A stretch of 64,000 bases of DNA from Tetrapyrgos nigripes (Eukaryota > Basidiomycota > Agaricomycetes > Agaricales > Campanellaceae), in contig JAACJM010000006.1 in assembly GCA_013368315.1 (NCBI GenBank), positions 868,001 to 932,000 of the forward strand, written 5' to 3'. The first letter of the stretch is position 1, and every line of letters starts with the position of its first letter. The position numbers and the translations under genes are program-made. This document shows positions 44,590 through 55,845 of the stretch, one piece after another. The notes below the pieces were generated by a model that saw nothing but the letters and a program-made list of their open reading frames with translations, was not told the DNA's origin and ran no database searches.

Positions 44590-46129
44590 ATGGCTCAGCA
44601 ATACTTCAACAATGAATACTTGATAGTGGAAACAACTAGGGGGTCCGACGTGACTCTACTGCTGCCCAAGCGATACGTTGATGACGAATGTGTGATGGTG
44701 GTGACGACTAAAGAATCCAAGACAGTTCTGCTCCCTCGTATGTTTCCTTGCAATACTTTTTCTTACACCTCTTCGATTTATCTTTTCGCATATGAAACGG
44801 GGAGAATTGAAGGCAATTTTTCGTTTGAGTTCAACACTTTTAATCTTCCTTACCCTTACTCTTGTGTCCCTTATCTTCCTATTCCTTCTTGCACACTGAT
44901 GGCAGTGTCTTCTTTCGAGTATGGCTGTTGTGATGGTGTTCCTCATGATCTTTCTTTTTGCAATTATCCGATGGGAGAGGTGGCGCATAAACCATGGGTG
45001 ACGATTCCGATGGGCTTTCCCAAGTCAGTGCAGTCGAGGATCATCGAGATTGATGACCCTAGTTTGCACACCAAGAGGTTGGATTGTGTAGATTGTGGGA
45101 AGTTACATGACGGCGTCTATGAACAGTGTGATGACTGTCATAGAGAAAACTTGGGAGGGAGTGGAATACTAGAGTTTTTAACGTTCCTCATTCTCACATT
45201 CCTCTCCGTCATTTCACTCCGTTCCGAGTAGGTGGCGGATTCCATCCGACACCACAGTTACAGTGGCATTTTGGAGGCGAAGCGAGGGACAGATTCGATT
45301 CTTTTATGCTGAATGGTCATGAGACTAGTTCGTTCATTGACCCGTTGCCGTTGACGAGAGATTTTCGGTTTGACTTTGCTATGTTGTTTGAATATGATGC
45401 AGAGATTCTTTGTATGCTGGGTGGAGAAGAGCGTACATTTCCTTTCACGGTTCGGAAGTGGATGAGGGACAACCTCTTGACATGGACAAATTCTTGTCTT
45501 TTCATTTAAACCAACATATTCCAATTCAGTACAAGATGAGGGGTACCAATCCTTTCAGTTCAGAAGTTTTCAAACGCTTCGCTTCTCGCTTTGATTTTTC
45601 TAGCTGGGAAGAGGATGGAGTGATTATAGAGAAAGGTTCCAAGCGGATGTTTTCATGGGACTGCTTCACATTTGAGAAAGAGGTCATCAACTGTTGGTGG
45701 GTAGTGGAAGACGATCCCAAGAGTCGCATTGTACAGCATAGGAGGGATATATGGTATCTGTCAAGGGAAAAATTTGGTGCACTCATCAAATCTTTCACTT
45801 CTTTCAATGACTTTTGGGTGTTTGATGCAGAGATGCATATCGATTGGCTTTATAACCTCCGTTTTCCATATCCATTCACGACGCCAATTATCCGTCCTCT
45901 TTCCTACTGTGGCGATTTCTTTCATTCGGAGCCACACTTCAATCTTCCTCGTGATCCGTCCCTTCCGCGTTTCGATTATACGACTGATAATAATCCTTTC
46001 GGAGCACCTTTGATAGTCTATACAGGTTACAGAGATGACGAGAAGGGATTGTATCGATCCAAGTCACTGATTGATTGGAGTCCATCTAGAGCTATGCCTT
46101 TTATTCCTCCCTTCGTGTATCGTCCGTGA
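44590..46129 (+). pseudogene. Long uncharacterised accessory frame downstream of the second Gypsy integrase tail
   Basis: It starts MAQQYFNNEYLIVETTRGSD. The first part runs to ~45175 and includes a Cys cluster LDCVDCGKLHDGVYEQCDDC (two CxxC pairs, possible zinc site). A frameshift near 45175 continues into HIPLRHFTPFRVGGGFHPTP and FDSFMLNGHETSSFIDPLPL, and another near 45440-45500 into KFLSFHLNQHIPIQYKMRGT and on to the end, PFIPPFVYRP, with the stop at 46127-46129. Counted together this is about 510 codons of aromatic- and Phe/Ser-rich protein with no recognised domain. Its position directly after an integrase tail suggests an extra ORF of that retroelement. Confidence 0.5.
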
Positions 46130-47200
46130 TTTCTTGCTGATTATTTCTTTTTCTCCGAGCCCGAGGTCGGACTCAGTGGTTGTGGACACTGTGGACATAC
46201 TACCTGCCTGGCAGGTAGAATGTCCCTACCTCTGGGTTTTTCCCTGAACATTATTCTCACAAGACAAGCCCACGAAGAACTCATCCTTCCTATCCATCCA
46301 ACTTCTTTACTACTTTTTAGTAGTAACATACCGTGGCCATCCGATATGTCACTTACCGCTAGCTGAAGGAGATTTGGAGTAGGAACCATGTAGTTTGGGG
46401 AGGACTTGTTCTTGGTCTCTTTGTGTTTTCTTTTTTTTTCTTTCTTGGAATTGTGGCTATCATCGATGAATGAAGACGTTGAGAAGGACTGGAGGGTTCA
46501 AGGAGATCGGCCCACTGAAGCTTCTCCGAGGACGTTGGGGGACCGTCTTCGTCGATTGAAGTGGATACATATTGGTGCCAGCCCGTCTCTGAGGACTTGA
46601 AGGGATTTTGACGTGTCTTCCGTATTTTTAGATTTCTCAGTCACATGTATTATTTAAAGCGTGCGTCTGAGGACGTGAGAATTATCTCCTCTTTTCTCTT
46701 AACACTCACAGTTACAGTCCAACGCGACTAGTACTCTTAGTGTGTCGTCGACGTACAACAATTTCATTCAACTCTTCAAGTTAGGCGAGTATTTCTTTTT
46801 CATTCAGTTCATTATCTACTTTGTCGTCACTGGGGAACGACTTGGTATTCTACTTTACACGCAGTTCACTGTCTGTGTAACCGACTGTGTCCCCGGACTC
46901 CTCCTGAAGTCTACACTCTCCTTCTCCACTGGATGCGTCAGTCACAGTTCCCTCCATCTTGACTTCAGACCACCACCACGCGTACGAGATATTTCTAGTA
47001 TAACACTTACTTCGTCATCAATTCTTGAGCTAATCCCACCAAACTTCGGGAAATGAGATTTACGATTACTATTTATAGGAATCGTTATTTTTTGATGCAT
47101 TTCGTTGCCAACCCAGCCAAATTTTTCGGACGCGGATCGCTGCGCCATGGGAAATTATAACTATTCTGAGCTGAAAATGCATGTGACGGATTGGCAGCCC
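46130..47200. other. 3' flank of the Gypsy relic; no gene
   Basis: About 1.1 kb is probably non-coding and may include the relic's 3' LTR, given tggggaggac (polypurine-like) near 46396, but no second LTR copy is present to fix its ends. The open frames here are unremarkable. Confidence 0.4.
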
Positions 47201-47207
47201 CAAAAAG

Positions 47208-47292
47208 TGGCTACGGGCAAGGATTGAACTCACGCGAGGCAAATTTGAAGAGGATTGAGGCAGAGCACAAAACCCTTACACCACAGAGCAGT
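47208..47292 (-). repeat. tRNA-like sequence with A and B boxes (possible SINE head or tRNA relic)
   Basis: On the minus strand tggtgtaaggg matches a pol III A box, and ~50 nt on gagttcaatcc matches a B box. A T-arm can form (gtgag-ttcaatc-cttgc with wobble pairs), but the acceptor stem and anticodon arm do not pair well, so it is not a functional tRNA. A T5 run lies just downstream (cactttttgg). Confidence 0.45.
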
Positions 47293-47389
47293 TATTAAAT
47301 GTGATAGAGCAAATTATGTTTATAACCAACATTATCAAGGTTTATAGTGGATTGGTTTATGGGGTAAGATATGTAAGGGAGTTTGTAAT

Positions 47390-48500
47390 GAATACATTTA
47401 GGGGGCTATTCTATGGGGATAAAGGTTTGTGGGTGAAGGTGAGTGCAGGGTAGTATACCATCCATTTTATTGTTGGTGTGAGGGGGAGGGTATGTGAGTG
47501 CAGGGAATTTACCATGAATCTATCATCATTGTGAAAAGATTCTGGCCCCATTATTATCCAGAATAAGAGGAAGAGAAGCCCAACAACAATAGGTCAATTG
47601 GATGTGGAGATATGAGTTTATGGGGGGGGCAAGGGTGAGGGTATGTGATTGTAGGGCATTCACCACAGATATATTTGCATTGTGGGCCTATTCTGGCCTC
47701 AATTCAACCCAGAATCATGGGGAAACAAACCTCACACAGATTGGTGGACTGGATGTAGAGATGTGAATTTATGAGGGGTGAGGGTGAGGGTGAGGTTATG
47801 TGAGTGCAGGAGATTTGACATGGATATTTTATCATGTTGGGCCTATTCTGGCCTTAATTTCATCCAGAAAAAGAGGGAGAAAAGCCCCACACTGAAAGGT
47901 GTACTGGATGTAGAGATATGTGTTCATAGGGGGTGAGGGTGAGGGAGAGGGTATGTGAGTGTAGGAGATTTGGCATGGATATATTATCATTTTGGGCCTA
48001 TTCTGGCCTCAATCTTATCCAGAATAAGAGGGAAAAAAGCCCCACACTGATAAGTGGACTGGATGTAGATATACAAATTTAGGAGATGAGAGGGAGGGTA
48101 TATGAGTGTAGGGGAGTTACCATCAATATATTATTATTCTGGATGAATTATGGCCTCATTTTCCTCTAGAATAAGAGGTGGAAAATACCCACTCTGATAG
48201 GCAGACTGGATGTAGAGATATGAATTTATGGGGGTGAGGGAGAAGGTATATAGGTGTAGGGGAGTTACCATCAGTATATTATCATTGTGGATTAATGAGG
48301 GCCTCATTTTCATCCACAATAAGAGGGGGAAAATACCCACACAGATAGGTGGACTGGATGTAGAGATAAGAATTTATGGGGGGTGAGGAGGAGGGTATGT
48401 GAGTGTAGGGGAGTTACCATCCATATATTATCATTGTGGATGAGTTATGGCCTCATTTACATCCACAATAGGAGGGAGAAAAGCCCCACAATCTCACCCT
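47390..48500 (+). repeat. Minisatellite, ~150-bp unit, about seven diverged copies
   Basis: Each unit carries gggtgagg...gtatgtgagtg, agtgtagggga-ttaccat, tattatcat, tggcctcatt, cca-aataagaggg and ctggatgtagagatatg in the same order. The last motif begins at about 47598, 47752, 47907, 48059, 48207 and 48354, spacing 147-155 bp; an earlier weak unit starts near 47390. No coding capacity. Confidence 0.9.
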
Positions 48501-48915
48501 GATAGAGTGGATGTGTGCATTGTCGACAATCAATTCTCTGATAAAACTGCCAGAAACTCTGTAATGATATGATGTATTTTCGCTGTAGTCAAATCAGAAA
48601 GATTTGGACAGCTGGGGCATGTGTCCCTACTGCACTACCAAAATTTTTATCTGTTATGCTACTAAAATAGTAATCGGTCTTGCCAGCAATGCTTGGCCTC
48701 TGTCCCCCAAGTTATTGTATATACGAACATTTTCATGGCGGCGATAGTGCATTATCAACCTGGATGATTTTCTAGCGATTTTCGAAAGTGGGAGCCGCTT
48801 AAAATGGCAGTGTGACAGGCATCACATGACGTCTAAAGAAGAATGATGTCCGCTACCTTATGATGTTCTCAGAGAATATCTCACCATGAGCAAGTACATA
48901 TACTGAGCTATTGAT
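48501..48915. other. Spacer between minisatellite and the next decayed gene
   Basis: About 415 bp with no recognisable gene or repeat. Confidence 0.4.
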
Positions 48916-51317
48916 ATGCAGGCAAACATCACAGCTATCATATCTGAAGGACTTGAAGACGAAACTCAGAAGAAGCAACAAGCTGCCAAGGCTGCTCAGG
49001 CTGCTACTCATCAGCGCCTCCAGCAACCAGAAGTGCCAGAAGAGGCCATGAAAGAGCCTAAACTTAGTGAAAAGTATGCATATATTCACTTTCTTTTTAC
49101 CTTCTTTTTTTTTAACTCTTCTCAGGCAACAGAAACAGAAGGAATGGAACATCAAGAATTACAACACCATCATCAAGCACTACCCAAAGCTGAAGGCCCG
49201 TCTTGATGAATGTGCTGTGTACAAGGACAGTGAGAAAGTACAAAGCATTATCAAGAAGATGGTACGTTATCATTTACTTTTAACTTCTACTCTTACTGAC
49301 TAGTATATAGATCAGCAAAGGTATTAGTGAAGCTGGTTGGAATGATAGGGCCATGCTCAAGAAGAATCTTCTTGACTGGATTGTCCTGACCATTGACAAC
49401 TGCCTCAGAGCACTCGGCAAGGACCCAGACGCCTTCATCTGGTCGACAATTGTTAAGAGTGTTAACAAGAGTGACCTTGGATGAAACAACACTCTCTTGG
49501 CAATGTTTTTGCTTCCTTTTAAGCATGCTCCTCAGTTTTGGTGTGATGCAGAGGGCTGGGAGGATGTCGAGAGGTATATTTAATCTTCATTTACTTCAAG
49601 TTATTGACAATTTTTTTAAGATTATGGAAGACATAGTTGATGGAACAATATTGCCTATGACCACCAATGATATCCTGGCTAGTGTTGTAAGTGGTCTGAC
49701 TCAACTCTGGCTAGCCATGGAGCTGAGCTGCATTTGGAGTGAGCTGAACTGGTCTAACAGCCCTGGCTCCACGTGGCTCAACTCTGACTTGTTGCCAGCT
49801 CGAGTTGTCTTTCCTGCCACTTTTTTTACCAGTACAGCCTGCCTTTCACTACTGTGTTTTTTTTGCTCTATGTCAGCACAAGCTAAGAAAGTTAAAGGAA
49901 CAAAGCAATAGGGGGTATTAGCATTAAGTAACAACACCTCAGAAAACGATTTCTGCAGGATTTTCATTTCAGTTCAATTCAGCTAGGTTCTGACATACTC
50001 CCTAATATATATACTTATGTAGACCAACTGTATTGAAGGGCTATTGAAATAGAGGCACCACTGAATAGAAATAATCAGTCTAAGGTGGTTTTCTATGTGT
50101 TTAGTGCTGAGACAAGAAGCAGATAGTAGCGGGAGTAGCTTCTGGGAAGGATGGAAGAACAGTGAGCAGTCAGCATTTGTTTTGGAGGAAAGACAAGACA
50201 ACGAATGATTGCAATCTGAAAATGACCCAACTCTTGCAGCTAGAGCTGGAGCCAGTTGGAAAAAAACAACTCCAGAGCCGAGCCAGAGCCATTATGAATA
50301 GAGCCACTTCAAGCCAAGTCAGAGTGGACCATAGTCAAACCGTTACAACACTAATCCCGGCAAACTGGATCCATCCCAGGTTCTGTGTGGTTTCTTTCAT
50401 GGGCTGCTGTTTATATCAGTATCACTCAGTCATTTTGTCACATCATTTAATGTGTTGCTAACAAATTTTTGCAGTCAGCCAAAGCTATCCTGATGAGTCC
50501 GAGCTCTGTGATTGAAGAGAATTTTGTGGCAATGAGGGCTGGTAATGTGAAGCTCATCAGTCTCAAAGAGATGACTGGCCCTTTACTGGCGTATATTGTG
50601 ATTCAGGTATGTTGTTTTCTCTATTACCTTGTACATATCTGATGTTGTACTCGACAGGTCTGGTTCACCCTTTTGCCTCTCCAATCATGGAAGACAAATG
50701 ACAGCAAATTTAATTCCGACAAGTTTTATGACTTTTTACTCAAGTATATCAATGACACCCCACAAGCCTGGTGGGAGAAGATGTTCAAGGCTCTGACCAG
50801 GTATGCAACCTTTTTCATTCCTTCCTTATCTAACTGCTTTTCTCTAGGGTAATTCTCAGTGATGATGACAATGACTCTGATGACAAGATTCCATCTGACT
50901 CAGACGCTGCTCTTATCCAAAAACACTTGTCCACCTGGGATACCATCCCTACCGTTGGTGGTGGTGGTGATGCTGGTACTGGTGCTACTACTGCTGCTGC
51001 TACTGTCCTGTCTCCTCAAGACTCCAACTCTCCCTCCACACCCTCTGCCAGTCAAAATGGACCTCATCACCACCATTACTACTCGTGGCTCTCCTGCTCC
51101 AATGGATGTTGACATCAACGTGCCACCATCCACTAGCCCTATCTCCCAGCACTCATTCAGTGGCTCACAACTAGACAAAGATGATCAAGACATAGATGAA
51201 GACATGGACAGTGTTGGCGCTGAGAGAGATGGTTATTATGGGGATGGTGATCATTTCGGAGAAGGTGATGTGTATCAAGACGACAGCTCACATTACAAGG
51301 ACAATAACCCATATTAG
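48916..51317 (+). pseudogene. Decayed fungal gene resembling DUF6698-type proteins, split by a hAT-like MITE
   Basis: Exons read from MQANITAIISEGLEDETQKK (48916) through KEWNIKNYNTIIKHYPKLKA, KGISEAGWNDRAMLKKNLLD, LGKDPDAFIWSTIVKSVNKS, then a TGA at 49482-49484, LLPFKHAPQFWCDAEGWEDV and ILPMTTNDILAS, where a 674-bp MITE (49680..50353) is inserted. It resumes at AKAILMSPSSVIEENFVAMR, MTGPLLAYIVIQVWFTLLPL, FNSDKFYDFLLKYINDTPQA and WWEKMFKALTR, and ends in a low-complexity, Asp/Tyr-rich tail (stop 51315-51317). The central part resembles, from memory, the DUF6698 family of Agaricomycetes (function unknown). One stop plus the insertion make it non-functional. It lies upstream of a transposase-like relic, possibly part of the same element. 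Confidence 0.55.
49680..50353. mobile_element. 674-bp hAT-like MITE
   Basis: The ends are TAGTGTTGTAA and TTACAACACTA, an exact 11-bp inverted repeat, flanked by an 8-bp target duplication with one mismatch (atcctggc at 49672-49679, atcccggc at 50354-50361). The interior has gctgagct/gagccaagcc words like those of 24250..24759, so the two are probably one family. No transposase is encoded. Confidence 0.88.
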
Positions 51318-51904
51318 TACTGGAGGTGGGCACTCATGCCAGACCTTCATTTCTGACTAAGCAGCATAGCCACCTTTTTTCTGAGGGTGAATTGTCTGCC
51401 TGATAAATTTTAGTAGACATTGCTGTATCCTTATGGCTAGTAGGCAGAATGTAAATGATTTTTATAGTCTACCAAATGTTAAGAGGGATTTCTAAATAAC
51501 GACCATTGTCACGTACCTACATTGCAAAATGTCCATACTACAAGAATCCCTCTTAACATCCTGACCATTATCCTTATCTGAATATGATTTGCTCAAAAAT
51601 TTGGTGAAAAAAATGAGTTTGTGGATATTTTTCTGGTCAAAACTACAAGACCAGTCATTTTATAATTAATGTGACCAACGCACTACATCATGCAGAAGTG
51701 TCACACATCCACTGCATCAAGAAACCTCGAGAACGGCCTTGAAAGGTTGCCTATCTTGACTATAGCTCCAGAACACATACTCAAGTCGGTCCAGGTTGAA
51801 GAAATTTTGTGTTGTTTGAAAATAATGCTAAATAGTTACCACAACAGTGTACAGTAGCAGTCTTATGGTTACCCTCTGTTACTCTTGGATGGGTGATACC
51901 AAGA
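51318..51904. other. Spacer, no gene
   Basis: It holds a short near-repeat of ttaagaggga/tccctcttaac (51479 and 51550) that can pair as an inverted repeat ~70 bp apart. Otherwise unremarkable. Confidence 0.4.
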
Positions 51905-54868
51905 ACAATGAACAATGACAGAAAAACTCACAGAAACAATCTCAAAAGCAAAAAGAAGCCCTTGCCAATGGCCAAGCCAAGCATCATTGCAAGGAGAACA
52001 ACGATGAACCTGCTAATGACATTCCTGCTTTCCTGAGTTCTCCTGCTTCTTCATCTATCCCTTCTGAGTCACCCCCACCAAAAATGTTCATGTGCGACCC
52101 CTTAGGAAAGTTTGCACCATATGCCAATGGAAGGAAACACATCCCTGCTGCCTGAAAAGCTCTGACCAATGAAACCTTAAAGCAGGGCAACTGCCAGTTA
52201 CAGGCTCAGGTTGAAACACTGAAGGGCAATATGAAGAAGCTAGAGGGAGAGCTGAAGGCAGAGAAAAAGATGGTGGTGTCATTGGGCAAGGAGTTGCACA
52301 GTAGAAAAGAGGATTTTCTGGAAGATAGAAGTTAATGGCAACAATCCAGGAAGGAAAGTGATCTGCATACCTTCATAGTGACCAGCGGCAATCTCTATGG
52401 GACCAGATATATGCCTTGGAGAGAAAGGTCAAAAAGCTAGACTGACTCCGGCACTGTGCTCTCGCTAGAGAGCGCACCATTCACGCTGTCAATTGTCATT
52501 GAGGTCATGGCTGTGCCTATTCTACGGAATGCAGACAGTTAGCCTGGGAAATGATTGCAGCTGGCTGCTCAAGGAACAAAGTTGGGAAGCTGATGAGGGT
52601 CACTCCACATACCTTTGGAATAGAGCTGGACTACACCATCAGCCGTCAGACAGTGTTGAGAATTGTCCTTGAAGGTGGAGTTGCTGCAAAGATACAGTTA
52701 GGATATGAAATCTTGAATACTAAAGGTATGTCTCACCTTTACATGGCGCACACATTACACTGACACATGGATATAGGTACCACTATTAGCCAAGATAGCA
52801 CCTCCCACTGAAAGCATAACTACGAGGCTAAACATGGTGTCATACACTCAACAAATTATGAACATGATGGTACCTTAAAGCCTCATATTTGCTTCTTCTG
52901 CCTCTCCTCTCCAAACGATCACACCAGCAAGGACTCCATTAACTCCTGGAAAGAACTACTCAAGGAACTCGAAGACATCTTCAACAGAAGCCCTCTTGCC
53001 CAACACCTCAACTGCCATTTCACAATCCCTGATTTTCTCTGAGTTCTGAAGGGCATGAGCAGTGATCATGCAAACAACAAAAAGGCCACTGCAGAAGGTA
53101 TCCGAGAGTGGAAAAAGGATGAGTTAATCACAGAGTTGGGCCTAAAGAAGCTTGGGGAGGGGCAGATAGGGTTCAGAGACTTGGTGCTTTACCTGGCATC
53201 TTGGAATGCAGGTGGCTATGATGGATGGGAGGCTTTACCACCACTGGAGAAGGCAAAATGCAATAATGCATTGATGGATGAGATTGTGAGGCACCTGGGA
53301 CAGGCAGAATATGACAAACTGTCAGATGGAGACTGGAGAGAGTTGGACCTGTTCATCTGGGCTGGGTGCTGTATGCACAAGGATCAGAATAGTTTCAAGG
53401 GTGGAAACACAGAGATGATGGCTGAATGGGAGAAACTCAGAGTGGACGCACCTGTTCTTCTCACAAACAAGTCAAACACCACCATTCTTCTCAAGGTTTT
53501 GGAGCCTGGAAAAAAACCTTGATAAACTTTCTGAAATTGAACAAAAGGCATCTGAGGAGTCAACACATGGTGGTGCAAAGGCCATGGATCTGGCTGGAGC
53601 TCTGTTTGAGAACAAGGACAAGAAGAAAGGACAGGCAGATGCACATGTTAACACCTTCGGAAAACGGTTCCCAGGAACCAACAAGACAAGGTTCAGTAGC
53701 CACAGCAATGCTGCTACTGCTGTCATTTGTCAGCTCCCACACTATGTTGAACACCTGAAGACCTTACCATACAGCAAAGCCAATGTTTCCCAGACCAACA
53801 TCGAAAAGAATCTCCTTCGTGCACTCGAGGACCCCGCAACTGTAACTGAGCTGTGTGCCATGGTGTTGTACCGTGAAGCCATTTCCAAGCCCTACATGGA
53901 CATTGTACGAGGACCTGGTGCTGAAGAAATAAATGCATTAAACCTTGGGCCACTTCACACAGAAGTCCAGGCTCACATAAAAAAGCTTCTTAATGACCCG
54001 GACTTGTTCTTTGGCAAAGACGTGTCAGTTTCTACAGCCACTCTGGATGGAAAGGAATGGCACGATAAAGCAGCTGTTAATGAGGTTTTCCACCTGTTCA
54101 AGACTGGGACCTTGCCTCACCTGAAACCCATCACACTTGCATTCCTTCATGGTTCCCTGACAACTTAGACTTGCTTCTCTGCCAAATTTGCACCTGGAGG
54201 TTTGATTGATGATGGATGCCAGCAACCAGCAACATAAACAAGGGCCTTCTGGGCAACTATCATGTTACTACACATGGACGGCCTACCTTGACATTGCATC
54301 AGTATAATGCTGAAGCAATGTATTCATGAAACCATACCTTAGCACTTATGAACGCGTTATTTGACGATGAAGACCATTGTTTTATAATGCAGGAAGCACA
54401 TCGTATTGATGCTAGTGGTCTGGAAGCAAAACAGCGAGCAGATCAAGTTGCATTTAGGCAACAGGTGGTGGTGATGAACCAGGAGAAGGAGGCTGTGAGG
54501 GTGAGAAAGGCAACTGAGTTGCAGGAGAAGCTGTCAAAGATACCATTGATTCAGGAGCTGTCAGAACTTGACAGAATTTCCAGACGAGAATTGGATCCCA
54601 AGAACAGCAAGAATGGACACGGGATAATCTTGACCTTCAGCTCGAAGCATTACAATTTTGGAAGGTCCCTATTCCACTGAAGAGTAAAGTGCCCAAGGTT
54701 GAGGATAAGATGGGTGCTTTGAAGACTGGATTCCAGCTATACCTTCAGGAACTTGAAAAGAAGGGCAGGGTATGGCCAAGTACACTTGGAGATGTGGAAA
54801 TGGCTGAAGGAGAACTCAGGATAGAGGATGATTGGCACAAGAAGGAGGAAATAGACTTAGAGGAATAG
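51905..54868 (+). pseudogene. Decayed transposase-like gene of a multi-copy Agaricomycete family
   Basis: A coiled-coil front (LQAQVETLKGNMKKLEGELK, ~52200) leads to HAVNCH-stop-GHGCAYSTE, then AAGCSRNKVGKLMRV, LEGGVAAKIQLGYE, an intron, TISQDSTSH-stop-KHNYEAKHG, DHTSKDSINSWKELLKELED, IFNRSPLAQHL, LKGMSSDHANNKKATAEGI, GWEALPPLEKAK, LFIWAGCCMHKDQNSFKGG and, after a one-base shift in an A-run at ~53513-53519, KAMDLAGALFENKDKKKGQA, ATVTELCAMVLYREAISKPY and LDLGPLH-like NALNLGPLHTEVQAHIKKL. I recall this as a repeated family in mushroom genomes without assigned function; conserved Asp residues in QDSTS and SDHA and the HKD motif suggest an RNase H-like transposase (inference). In-frame TGA codons at 52153, 52443, 52500, 52809 and 53040 kill it. 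Confidence 0.6.
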
Positions 54869-54989
54869 GGGTAATCAACTAAATAATATATTCACACTTA
54901 AATACTCGCTTTTAGGTACTATACGTTCTCTATTATACCTACTTTGGAGTACAGCTACACATTGTATATGAAGATACAGCAGAGTACAA

Positions 54990-55454
54990 GAAGGAGGACG
55001 AGGGTGGACAGATTTTGGGGTGGCAGTGCTGCTTAGTCACTAAGCGAGCTCTGGTGCAAGTGCCCACCTCCAGTATTACAAAGAGGATGACAACCCAAGT
55101 TATGAGGACGACAATTCACATTACGAGGACGGTCCTACCTCTGCCCAGGATCATGAAGATATTGTCACTGGCAGTCATCATAGCCCTGAGCAGGAAGCTG
55201 TCTCTGTGCATTGCCTTCGCAACTTCAGAGCCTCTAGCTATGAGGATGAAGATTTCAGCCTCTGGACTCCTGCTACCTTCCTCCCAGTTCATGGTGGAAA
55301 TTCTGGTGCTTTTCAAGGTCAGGGTTGGGGTCAGGGTCAGGGTGAGGGTCGGGCTTGGGCTTGGGCTTGGAAGTCTCAGGTGGTACATGATGAATACTCT
55401 GAGGAAGATTTGCCTGTGCCACCTCCTTTGAAGAAGAAGAAGTCTAATTGCTAG
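54990..55454 (+). pseudogene. Acidic, Tyr-rich coding fragment with Gly-Gln repeat
   Basis: The frame reads YYKEDDNPSYEDDNSHYED and later SYEDEDFSLWTPATFLPVHG, then a GQGWGQGQGEGRAWAWAW repeat encoded by a ggtcagggt/gggcttgg tract at 55316-55375, and a PPPLKKKKSNC end. Its Asp/Tyr-rich start resembles the tail of the DUF6698-like gene (HYKDNNPY near 51300), so it may be the 3' end of another such gene. No function is assigned. Confidence 0.4.
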
Positions 55455-55845
55455 TCATGGTTTCTTCATTGCTTTCTCACTCTTGCTGCTTGCTTGCTCT
55501 CACTGGTTTCTTTTTTTGGACTGTCATGTATTACTCACTCTGCTTTCATGCTTTGGACTTTGTAATATGCACTGTAGTACCATAGTAATGATTAGAACTG
55601 CTTCTTATTTTATTCTGGGGCCTATCTGAAGTACTATGAGATCAGTGTTCGACTTGATCATTGGTTATCATGGCTGTCACATGTGATAACCCCCATCATC
55701 TGGTATGAACCATGACCACACATGATGGGAGGTGGTCAACCCCCATACACCTGATATATTCTGTGGCCAACTCAAGCCACAATGACGAAGGCTCACAACT
55801 GATGCTGGGCATTATAAGAATGATATATCTTTGAGGACGTTTTAT
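55455..55845. other. Spacer before the duplicated block
   Basis: About 390 bp without a gene; the homology to the first copy of the block begins at its right edge. Confidence 0.4.

Noticed and set aside
47390..48500. CRISPR-like array
   Set aside because: Units of ~150 bp are diverged along their whole length with no constant repeat/variable spacer structure, and the genome is eukaryotic.
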